Both the position numbers and the translations under genes were made by a program. From positions 775,401 through 839,400 of the forward strand of contig OX359198.1 of the NCBI GenBank assembly GCA_947172415.1: 64,000 nucleotides of DNA, written 5' to 3'. Below, one piece after another: positions 11,829-23,200 of this stretch; within the stretch, counting starts at the first letter, position 1, and every line of letters begins with the position of its first letter. This DNA is from Chondrosia reniformis. Lineage: Eukaryota > Porifera > Demospongiae > Chondrillida > Chondrillidae. The notes under the pieces were generated by a model. That model saw only the letters and a program-made list of their open reading frames with translations. It was not told where the DNA came from and made no database searches.

Positions 11829-12192
11829 ACTGGACAAAGGTGTAAGGAAAAAGAGGAGATTCCTGAAATTAAGCTAAAGTCACTCCTAGCCCTGAAAACA
11901 CTTGTGGTTTGATTACAAAAAATGGCTCTTCGTTATTTCGCGTTATCGTTGGCGATACATAGCTACAGCCCTAATAGAAATTGTTTACGTAATATCGAAG
12001 GACTGCGTAACTTAATTTCTTGTAACAAGACATCCTAACGTGACTAACATGCTGAGAAATAACAACTAGTACGGACATTTCCTTTCTACATCTACCTTGA
12101 AGGACCTGACTCGTTTGGACCCAGCGTGGGTGATCTGTAACCGTTCTATATACGGGGCTAAATCCTCAAATCTTTGAAATAAACAGGTGTTG
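11829..12192. promoter_or_regulatory. Divergent MTCH / FBXL14 intergenic promoter region
   Basis: 364 bp between two divergent start codons, with no repeat and no ORF. No TATA box is evident. It presumably holds both promoters; this rests on position only. Confidence 0.45.
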
Positions 12193-13518
12193 ATGATGGA
12201 GCACGTAGAAGTCGAAACACTCACTCCGTCCAGTACGACAGGGAAAAGACGTAGTCCTAGAAGACAGGGGAAAATGAAGAAATTACATTCAGTGACGACC
12301 AGTTACGTTGAGAAGGAATACGCGACATTACTGACAACCACAAATGGACCATTTGCGACGCTTTTACCAGAAATCTTGGAACTCATTTTCAGCTTTTTAG
12401 ACGTTGTGAATAAGGGTAGAGTAGCGTGCGTATGTCGACACTGGAAACGAGTGTGTTACAGTAAGTTTCTTTGGGAAGTAGAGGAGGCAAAGTTGGATCT
12501 TCACCAGACCTCTTCGGCTGTGCTCAAATCCATCCAATTCAGAGGAATATCTCGAATCCAAATTCTGAGTTTTAATTCCAATTTTACGACTATCACAAGT
12601 ACATTTAGGAATTTGAAGAGCTTGAGACTAAGAGGTTGTTACAATACTACTGATGCTGCCCTTCGCAAGGCCTTCCCAGAGAGACAAGCCTTCATCCTTC
12701 CCTCACTAAAAGAATGCGATCTTAGTCTCTGCAAGCAGATAACCGACCAAGGCTTGGAGTATGTACTAACCAAAGCCCCAAACATAGAGAAGCTTAACCT
12801 GGCCGGTTGTGTCAATATCACAAACCGAGGTCTTAAAATTTGCTGTTCAAAGTGTAAGGATATTAGATACCTGGATCTCTCCGGTTGCAAGTTAATCAAC
12901 TGCAGTGGCCTACAGGTGCTTTGTGATTCAGATGGTATGACTGACCTCAGAGAGCTGTACCTGCAAGGGTGTACTGCCATCAGGAACTCTGGCCTTTTCC
13001 ATATATCTAGAGGTCTGGTCTGTCTGGAAACGCTAGTTCTCAGTTTCTGTTCAGAGATTAGTAACGAAGGAATAATTTACATTGCTTCAGGAGTGGCTGG
13101 ACTGAAGCGTCTCTGCATCAGGGGCTGCAAGAGAATCGGAGAAGAATGTATGGAGAGTCTTGCTCAGGGCTGTCCAAATTTGGAGAGCTTGGATGTCAGT
13201 TTCTGTCACCGGATAAATGATAACTCCTTAGGATGTCTTGCGCAAGGTCTGACTAATTTAAAGAGCCTGCAGCTATCTGCCTGTAATATCAGTGACTCTG
13301 GTATCCTGGCTCTTGTGCAATCACTCCAGCACTTGCAACACCTGAGTATTGGTCAGTGTGAACGGCTCACTGATAAGAGCTTGGCCTATATTGCTGAATA
13401 CTTTTGTGAATTGCAATCTATAGATGTGTATGGCTGTACAAAGATGACAGCTGATGGAATGAAGCTGCTACTAAGTCGACTCTATAAATTGAAGAAGCTA
13501 AGCCTATCTCTGACTTGA
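12193..13518 (+). CDS. FBXL14: F-box/LRR protein 14 (Partner of paired)
   Basis: An intronless 441-aa protein. FBXL14/Ppa is the substrate receptor of an SCF E3 ubiquitin ligase; known targets include Snail-family and Pax-type transcription factors. A basic N-terminus (residues 1-50) precedes an F-box at about 58-105 (LPEILELIFSFLDV ... RVACVCRHWKRV), then about eleven leucine-rich repeats to the C-terminus. FBXL14-specific matches are the SFLDV-NKGR F-box, GISRIQILSF, LCKQITDQGL, LDVSFC, IGQCERLTDKSL and the DVYGCTKMT end. It is somewhat longer than vertebrate FBXL14 (about 400-420 aa), mainly at the N-terminus. Starts at ATG 12193 (ATG ATG pair); in-frame codons just upstream are GTG and TTG. 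Lack of introns, unlike its neighbours, fits retroposition or intron loss. Confidence 0.88.
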   Translation: MMEHVEVETLTPSSTTGKRRSPRRQGKMKKLHSVTTSYVEKEYATLLTTTNGPFATLLPEILELIFSFLDVVNKGRVACVCRHWKRVCYSKFLWEVEEAKLDLHQTSSAVLKSIQFRGISRIQILSFNSNFTTITSTFRNLKSLRLRGCYNTTDAALRKAFPERQAFILPSLKECDLSLCKQITDQGLEYVLTKAPNIEKLNLAGCVNITNRGLKICCSKCKDIRYLDLSGCKLINCSGLQVLCDSDGMTDLRELYLQGCTAIRNSGLFHISRGLVCLETLVLSFCSEISNEGIIYIASGVAGLKRLCIRGCKRIGEECMESLAQGCPNLESLDVSFCHRINDNSLGCLAQGLTNLKSLQLSACNISDSGILALVQSLQHLQHLSIGQCERLTDKSLAYIAEYFCELQSIDVYGCTKMTADGMKLLLSRLYKLKKLSLSLT

Positions 13519-14270
13519 CACAGTCTCTTCATTATATCTATCCCAACCATACCCCACCCCGCCCTGCCCCGCCCCCTTAATTACCTTTATGTTGAACATG
13601 ACTTTTTTGACTGAATTTGCAATAATTTTGACTTTTACTCATTTTTCTTACAACTCAAAGAATACATAATATATTATATGGTGTACTGTTAATTTATCAC
13701 TTCCATATCAGGGAGTAAGGGTGAAATAAAAATTATTATGTACAACCTTATTTATAATTAAAAAAATAAAAATCGGCCTTTATACCTGTAGCCTACACAT
13801 TTCTTGAGTGTGAACTTAAATACTAGTAGATTTCAAATTTGAATTCTCTAGCTCTGTATTTGTGAGGGTACATAAATACTTTCATGGACTATAATGTATA
13901 TATCTTTGAGATGGTTCATCTAGATCTTTAGTCTTTTAATTGGGTATTACATATAGTTTATTCTTTAGAATTTGGACGTTTTGACCACGAGGGTCTTCTT
14001 CAGAGATTGGATGTAATTTCATAAAAATCAAGGAAATTCAAATTGTCCATTTTTACCTTATAAGGATCTAAAACACTACTTCAATGATATTACTTACAAC
14101 TGAGTATTTGAACTTCAATCAAACAGCTGTTGGTATATATAAATGATAAAGCAAGTTAGATAATAAGTATACATTCATTGACCAAACTGCAATAATGAGT
14201 CAATGTCACTAATTATACTAGGAAGTTTCAGCTAAATAGGCCCGACACGTAAGTAGCAAAAAGATGTGCT
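13519..14270. other. Intergenic 3' region between convergent genes
   Basis: 752 bp. AATAAAAATTA at about 13726 is a candidate FBXL14 poly(A) signal. A fold-back family copy lies at about 13930-14012. Nothing else supported. Confidence 0.6.
13930..14012 (-). mobile_element. Fold-back family copy (CTGAAGA-hairpin core)
   Basis: The reverse strand reads CTGAAGAAGACCCTCG then TGGTCAAAACGTCC, followed by AGAATAAACTATATG. These match the core and 3' end of the family described at 48910-49022, with drift in GAAA (here AAAA). Confidence 0.55.
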
Positions 14271-17200
14271 TCACTTGGGCAGACAGCTTCGACCTTTTCT
14301 TGAAGAGTAGTTGCTCGAATCCCACTCTTCAAAGTATCCTTTCTCATCCGTAACAACTTTCTGATCCTTCAAGTCAACATGGCCAACCATTAAATATCGT
14401 GTACCAACCATCAGGTTGACACCTTCGGGTATCTGTGTCAGACAAACTTGAACTTTGCGGTTCTGTCTTATTACATAGTAAGCAGGACTGGATGATAGAC
14501 GGAACACCTTCTGAACGTTAATGAGAAGAGTATAGTGCTCAGGATTAGGAGGATAGCCCTTTAGTACAGACATCAAAAGACCTCTAACAACTGTAAAAGA
14601 AATAGTGCAATAATTAAATTACTCCTCCTCATTACTAGACAAGACTTACCAAATAGATCCTTCACAGAACAAAACTGTTCAGTAAAATTCCTTGTTTTTA
14701 ATGCTACATAAATGTATGAAAATTCAGAATAACATGCACAATCAGTCTAATGTCTCAGTAAAGTATATATCTCATGATAGTGCTCTCTATGTGTCAAGAT
14801 ATAGTGCTCTCGAAGAGTAGGATAACCAAAAAGATATATAAAGAGGATAAGAAAGTTAGTACTTGGCCATCTTACCTGTTTGAGGAGGAGATGGAGGCCG
14901 TGGTGGTCTAATTGGTGGTCCACCCGTAGGACGTGGTCCACCAGTTGGAGGACGTGGTCCACCAGTCGGAGGACGTGGTCCACCAGTTGGAGGACGTGAT
15001 CCACCAGTCGGAGGACGTGATCCACCAGTAGGAGGTTCTCTCGTCACATTTCCCCTTGGTCCACCCGTAGGACGTGGTCCACCAGTAGGAGGTTCTCTCG
15101 TCACATTTCCCCTTGGTCCACCCGTAGGACGTGGTCCACCAGTAGGAGGTTCTCTCGTCACATTTCCCCTTGGTCCACCCGTAGGACGTGGTCCACCAGT
15201 AGGAGGTTCTCTCGTCACATTTCCCCTTGGTCCACCCGTAGGACGTGGTCCACCAGTAGGAGGTTCTCTCGTCACATTTCCCCTTGGTCCAGGAGGAGGA
15301 GGTGTGGGACATTTACCACAAGTGCCGTCACTGCAAGACTGGAGTTCAAACGTGAAGTACCCAAAGGAACAGTTCTGAGCTTGGATGGTATTGGGACGAT
15401 CAATAAGTACACTAGCCGTTGCCGTGGAGAAGAGCTCCCCACAGACCTTGACCCTATCCTTCCAGCAAGATCCTTCACAGAGTTGCAATCGACTGACCCC
15501 CATCATGCGATCGGCACTCGGTGCCAGCATTGTAAGAACACTCACATAGGAGTGGTTGGCATCAACCATCAAATTTCTTGCTGTCATACCAGCTCCTGGA
15601 AATATGCTGTTTCCTCTCAGTCGATCAAAAACTTTACTTCCCTGAGCAGTGTATTCAGACTCAATGGTGCCAGTAGATCCGAATCTGGACACACGTTCAA
15701 CTCCAGGGGATACACTGTACATGCATCCATTCCAGACCTCGTAGCTGGGGTCATGTGACACTCCTGTTAGAGGGGACCAGTGTGCACTGGTGCGGTAGTA
15801 ATCTGGATGACAGCCTGCTGTCCAAGTGCCCACAAAAGTCACTCTGTAGGTTGCCACTGAAGTCTCTTGACACACGGTATTGTGTTCTGGTACTTTTGGG
15901 TCATAGAATTCTACATTTCTGGAGGAATTGCAGCAGCAAGTGGAACAAGACTCTATAACATTCGCCTTATTTGGACAGCTTTGGGGCACTACAAGTATAT
16001 AAATGCATAGAATCAATAAACTATATATGGTAAAACAAGCTTCTTTCTAGCTTAAAAACAACTAATAAATTTACCATGGCCTATCTTAAAGGCATTCATC
16101 CTAAGAAATTTACATCCAATTATTTTTATTATGATTTACTACAGATTGGACCTACCTTTAGGTTGACAGACACATGAGTCAGCAGGTGGGGGAGACTCCA
16201 CTGGAGGACAGTCTTCGCGATAACGTATTGGTCTACGAGGCCTAGGTCTTTCTCTATCAGGTTTGCGCTCCTGAGACTGGAGTTCAAACATGAAGTACCC
16301 AAAGGAGCAGTTCTGAGCTTGGATGGTATTGGGACGGTCAATAAGTTCGCTAGCTGTTGCCGTGGAGAAGAGCTCCCCACAGACTTTGACTTTACGTCTC
16401 CACCTAGATCCATCACAGAGTTGCAATCGACTGACCCCCATCATGCGATCAGCACTCGGTGCCAGCATTGTAAGAACACTCACATAGGAGTGGTTGGCAT
16501 CAGCTAGTAAATTTCTTGCTGTCATACCAGCTCCTGGAAATATGACGTCTCCTTTCAGCCGATCAAAAACTTTACTACCCTGAGCAGTGTATTCAGACTC
16601 AATGGTATTAGTAGCTCCGAATCTGGACACACGTTCAACTCCAAGGGATACATTGTACATGCATCCATTCCAGACCTCGTAGCTGGGGTCGTGTGACACT
16701 CCTGTCAGAGGGGACCAGTGTGCATCATCTAAGTAGTAGTCCGGATGACAGCCTTCTGTCCAAGTACCCACAAATGTCACTGTATAGTTGGCTATTGTGT
16801 CCACATTACACACTGTATTGTGTTCTGGTACTTTTGGATCATAGAATTCTATATCTCTTGAAGAGTTGCAGCAGCAAGTAGAACAAGACTCTATAACAGC
16901 CTCCTTACTTGGACATCTTTCAGGCACTAAAAGTAGTTTGCAAGATATGCTTAAAGGATGATTAGGCAAGGCTTCTTCTAACACTACAGCTACACAGCTG
17001 CAAATTCCACTATATTTCCTACAATTTACTACAGACTGGACCTACCTTTAGGTTGACAGACACATGAGTCAGCAGGTGGGGGAGACTCCACTGGAGGACA
17101 GTCTTCGCGATAACGTATTGGTCTAGGTGGAGGTTGCATCTCAAACATGAAGTATCCAAAGGAGCAGTTCTGAGCTTGGATGGTATTGGGACGGTCAATA

Positions 17201-20200
17201 AGTTCGCTAGCTGTTGCCGTGGAGAAGAGCTCCCCACAGACTTTGACTTTACGTCTCCACCTAGATCCATCACAGAGTTGCAATCGACTGACCCCCATCA
17301 TGCGATCAGCACTCGGTGCCAGCATTGTAAGAACACTCACATAGGAGTGGTTGGCATCAGCTAGTAAATTTCTTGCTGTCATACCAGCTCCCGGAAATAT
17401 GACGTCTCCTTTCAGCCGATCAAAAACTTTACTACCCTGAGCAGTGTATTCAGACTCAATGGTATTAGTAGCTCCGAATCTGGACACACGTTCAACTCCA
17501 AGGGATACATTGTACATGCATCCATTCCAGACCTCGTAGCTGGGGTCATGTGACACTCCTGTCAGAGGGGACCAGTGTGCATCATCTAAGTAGTAGTCCG
17601 GATGACAGCCTTCTGTCCAAGTACCCACAAATGTCACTGTATAGTTGGCTATTGTGTCCACATTACACACTGTATTGTGTTCTGGTACTTTTGGATCATA
17701 GAATTCTATATCTCTTGAAGAGTTGCAGCAGCAAGTAGAACAAGACTCTATAACAGCCTCCTTACTTGGACATCTTTCAGGCACTAAAAGTAGTTTGCAA
17801 GATATGCTTAAAGGATGATTAGGCAAGGCTTCTTCTAACACTACAGCTACACAGCTGCAAATTCCACTATATTTCCTACAATTTACTACAGACTGGACCT
17901 ACCTTTAGGTTGACAGACACATGAGTCAGCAGGTGGGGGAGACTCCACTGGAGGACAGTCTTCGCGATAACGTATTGGTCTAGGTGGAGGTGTGGGACAT
18001 TTACCACAAGTGCCGTCACTGCAAGACTGGAGTTCAAACGTGAAGTACCCAAAGGAACAGTTCTGAGCTTGGATGGTATTGGGACGGTCAATAAGTACAC
18101 TAGCCGTTGCCGTGGAGAAGAGCTCCCCACAGACCTTGACCCTATCCTTCCAGCAAGATCCTTCACAGAGTTGCAATCGACTGACCCCCATCATGCGATC
18201 GGCACTCGGTGCCAGCATTGTAAGAACACTCACATAGGAGTGGTTGGCATCAACCCTCAAATTTCTTGCTGTCATACCAGCTCCTGGAAATATGCTGTTT
18301 CCTCTCAGTCGATCAAAAACTTTACTTCCCTGAGCAGTGTATTCAGACTCAATGGTGCCAGTAGATCCGAATCTGGACACACGTTCAACTCCAGGGGATA
18401 CATTGTACATGCATCCATTCCAGACCTCGTAGCTGGGGTCATGTGACACTCCTGTCAGAGGGGACCAGTGTGCACTGGTGCGGTAGTAATCTGGATGACA
18501 GCCTGCTGTCCAAGTGCCCACAAAAGTCACTCTGTAGGTTGCCACTGAAGTCTCTTGACACACGGTATTGTGTTCTGGTACTTTTGGGTCATAGAATTCT
18601 ACATTTCTGGAGGAATTGCAGCAGCAAGTGGAACAAGACTCTATAACATTCGCCTTATTTGGACAGCTTTGGGGCACTACAAGTATATAAATGCATAGAA
18701 TCAATAAACTATATATGGTAAAACAAGCTTCTTTCTAGCTTAAAAACAACTAATAAATTTACCATGGCCTATCTTAAAGGCATTCATCCTAAGAAATTTA
18801 CATCCAATTATTTTTATTATGATTTACTACAGATTGGACCTACCTTTAGGTTGACAGACACATGAGTCAGCAGGTGGGGGAGACTCCACTGGAGGACAGT
18901 CTTCGCGATAACGTATTGGTCTACGAGGCCTAGGTCTTTCTCTATCAGGTTTGTGCTCCTGAGACTGGAGTTCAAACGTGAAGTACCCAAAGGAGCAGTT
19001 CTGAGCTTGGATGGTATTGGGACGGTCAATAAGTTCGCTAGCTGTTGCCGTGGAGAAGAGCTCCCCACAGACTTTGACTTTACGTCTCCACCTAGATCCA
19101 TCACAGAGTTGCAATCGACTGACCCCCATCATGCGATCAGCACTCGGTGCCAGCATTGTAAGAACACTCACATAGGAGTGGTTGGCATCAGCTAGTAAAT
19201 TTCTTGCTGTCATACCAGCTCCCGGAAATATGACGTCTCCTTTCAGCCGATCAAAAACTTTACTTCCCTGAGCAGTGTATTCAGACTCAATGGTGTTAGT
19301 AGCTCCGAATCTGGACACACGTTCAACTCCAAGGGATACATTGTACATGCATCCATTCCAGACCTCGTAGCTGGGGTCGTGTGACACTCCTGTCAGAGGG
19401 GACCAGTGTGCATCATCTAAGTAGTAGTCCGGATGACAGCCTTCTGTCCAAGTACCCACAAATGTCACTGTATAGTTGGCTATTGTGTCCACTTTACATA
19501 CAGTATTGTGTTCTGGTACTTTTGGATCATAGAATTCTATATCTCTTGAAGAGTTGCAGCAGCAAGTAGAACAAGACTCTATAACAGCCTCCTTACTTGG
19601 ACATCTTTCAGGCACTAAAAGTAGTTTGCAAGATATGCTTAAAGGATGATTAGTCTAGGCTTCTTCTAGCTATTAATAACAACACTACCATTATACAGCT
19701 GCAAATTCCACTATAATTCTTACAATTTACTACAGATTGGACCTACCTTTAGGTTGACAGACACACGAGTCAGCAGGTGGGGGAGACTCCACTGGAGGAC
19801 AGTCTTCACGATAACGTACTGGTCTACGAGGCCTACGTGGAGGTTGCATCTCAAACAAAAAGTATCCGAAGGAACAATTATTACTCTGAATGCTGTTTGG
19901 AAAACCAATCCTATCACTAGCTGTAGCCGTAGAGAACAGTTCACCACACACTTTCACTTTCCTCTTCCAAGAGTCACGGCTACAGAGTTGCAGACCACTA
20001 ACGCCCATCATTCGATCAGGGCTGGGAGCCAACATTGACAGCACTGTCACATAAGGGTGTTCTGCATCGACCATTAAGCTCCTGGTGGTTCTACCCACCC
20101 CAGGAAAGATGGCGTCACCTTTCAATGTATCAAGCACATCATCTCCCTGACTAGCATATTCCCCCTCTATCACATCAGTTCTACCAGTCTGTGACACAAG

Positions 20201-23200
20201 GGCAACTCCTCGAGACACATTGTTCATGCACCCATTCCAGACCTCATAGCTAGCAGTATGAGACACTCCAGTCAGAGGGGACCAGTGAGCATCATCCAAG
20301 TAGTAGCTACTCTGACACTTTTCACTCCAAGTTGCCACAAAGGTAATGTTATAGGTGGGTTTTCCCCTGGCAGAGCATCTGCGAGGAGGGGATCCAGGAC
20401 GGTGGAACTCTGCATTCTTACTTGTCTGGCAACAGCAGGTAGGACACGCCTTCAGATCATCCACACCCACCTTATCTGGACAAATTGGTTCAGCTGTTCG
20501 GAACAAGAGACATAATAATTAATACATGATTATTACTCAATATAAGCTGCATTGACTAATGACCCATGGGTACCAGCTTGGCCTAGTGCCTAACTTTTGT
20601 CACTGATGAAGGGTGGTACTCCTGGCACTATTGAGTATATAGATGAATAAAGCTTGTGCCCTCATCCAAAGTTCTCACTAACTTTAGTTCCCTATAGGCC
20701 TTAACTGTAGAATAGATGTAGTTTGTAGAAAAATAGTGTTTTTAGAATATTCAAGTGTCATTTAATATACGTAGATGTCACATATAAATCAGGGCTGTAT
20801 GTAGAACTTGGGGCCAAGGGGGACCAAAATGAAATTTTCAAAATTTAGGGGAAGGAGGGGGCAATGGTATAAGGATGTCGAAGCAGTATATACGTATAAC
20901 TTCCCAAAAGTCTAGGGGGGAGGCAAAATCAATCCTGGGGAGAGAAGAATGTCCCCAATGCCCCCTCTATGCAGCCCTGTAAATATTAGGATAGTATAGG
21001 ATTGGTATCTATAATGAGCAAGTTGCATAACAAATTAAAGTTCCAAATAGCAACTCTTTTGGGTGTTAGGTATAGCATTCAAATAATTGGATCAACTATA
21101 TATATAGATAGGTAGGTACACAGGTAATGTAGTATTAAAACGTGTTGGATGATCAGACGTTGAACTATACTTACAACTTGGTTTGCACAGACATGAATCT
21201 GTACTAGCTGTGAAGGGAGCTTCAGCAACTCTAGCAAAACGGAAGTACCCAAAAGAGCAGTTGCCTCCTTGAACTGAGTTCCTGTCGGCAACCCTTTCAG
21301 AAGCAGTAGCAGTTGAGAAAAGCTCGGCACAAATCTTTACTCTGTTTCTCCATCCTGCCTTCCTGCACATAAAGAGGTTTGTGGTTCCTACTATGCGGTC
21401 TGGAGTTCCACCCATCATCATCATCACTGTGACAAGGGGATTGTCCGGATCCAATCGCACTCTCACTACTGGGGAAACACCATCTACAAGGAAATATAAG
21501 CTATTTATGAGTTTTATAATCCTAAGACAAACACAACTTTGGATGATAATTCTGTAAACATCTTTGTTTACTATTTATTGGGAATTGACTGCAAGGGTAA
21601 AGTTATCCAATTAGTATATACAGTATGTATAAGTAAAACAAGTATGGTGAAAATAATGCAGTGTTTACAGTGAGGTGTAAGGTGTCAAATCATAGACTAA
21701 CCACTACATATGTAGTGGTTAGTCTATGGTCAAATCAATGCACATCAAAAGATTACATATTATACAAGCAAAATTAGTAATCTTGCATTCAGTTTCTTAA
21801 ATTTAAACGTATACATTCAATTCCAGATGTGGTACCTGCAGCTTTTACATTTGTCATCTGCATATACATATGTACGTATACATGTCTTTTGGATGGTACA
21901 TACTTAGGAGGAGTTCCTAATTTTATAATGAAGGCATAGGGTTTATTTGTTGTGGATCATGATGAAATATAAAGATTATTGAGCAACGATAACATCAAAT
22001 CTTTGGAATAGAACATTTAATTCAACCCGTAGATCTTCATCAGCAATGTTCTATTCCAAAAATCTAATATTGTTGTTGCTAAATAATCTTTAAATCTCAT
22101 AATTTTATAATGTATGTCTGAAGTCTGGAATACAAAGAGCTTCAGTTTAATGAATATCACACTAGATGGTGATGCCTTAGAAATAATAAACTTGTGTACT
22201 TTAGAAGCCACTTCAAAAGTGACAATGTATAACTTCAATATTGCAATGGCAGATACCATGCTGGCATACACAAGTACCAAGTGAGGTCAAAACGTATATA
22301 CACAACACCCATGATGATATCTATGACACCAGAGTAGGTACCAGGTAGGTACTGCTTCTAAACTATGTTATATCTTCTAAACTGCATTACTTCCATATAC
22401 CCAGTATACACAGAAAAGCATTACAAGTGATATAACTGTGATACAGTCAATATGAGTAGTGACTGAGGGCTGAATTACAGTACACAAAACTTTACAAATG
22501 CATGGAAGCATAGGATGTGTTGAAGAACTATATGTGCCAGGGTCACTGATGAAAGGTTGGAATTACCAGAAACAGTTGTCCGGCCCAGTGGAGAAGAAGA
22601 ATAAGAGTAAAAGGATTGCTTAGTAGTGTAGAAGAAAAGTAAAAGGAGAAACCTCTTGTATCCTCATCCAAAGCTCTTGGCCCTTTACTCTAAGCAAATA
22701 TATTATAGCATGTAAGAAAAATGGTTTATTGATTATTCATGCATGGTAGAGAATGAATAAAGACCTAAATGGGGAAATGAAATAGAAGGGAAATAGAAAT
22801 AAGGTGACAGCAATAGGATTGATGTAACCACTGGATTTTAACATGCATTTCTCCTCTTTAACAGTACCACTGGTTTCCAGGGAGGTAGTCCCATCTGGCT
22901 TATTAATAAGTAGCACCATAGTATAATAATCAAATTACAGTGCTGTCCATACAGTAGCCTTAAAGTGCTAAGTACATACCTTATGCACAGAAGCTATACA
23001 TTTATATTAATCAGTTAGACACCATTAGTTGCTAAGCCCATACAATAGTGCTAAAGGGCTTCTTTTTAAACTTTCTCAGAAATCCTTTAAAAAGTGTTGC
23101 AAAGCTCTAACTTTAAATATGAGAAGGTGCAACTCAGGGAACTTGAGTATACATCAAAAATTTAATTGGTTCAAAAAATTAAGTAGGCATCTGCATCTTG

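Noticed and set aside
11829-11837. Upstream start for MTCH and similar 5' extensions (12187, 45573, 59778)
   Set aside because: These frames begin at TTG or GTG, not ATG; the first ATGs at 11828, 12193, 45519 and 59841 are preferred.
14660-14690. A 25-nt micro-exon between E9 and the last NTR exon
   Set aside because: A longer exon from about 14740 reads through it in a frame with the expected NTR cysteines, so the short version is not needed.
15381-19569. Repeated 60-125-codon frames on the + strand opposite the spondin exons
   Set aside because: Mirror images of the duplicated spondin exons; no splice or start context of their own.
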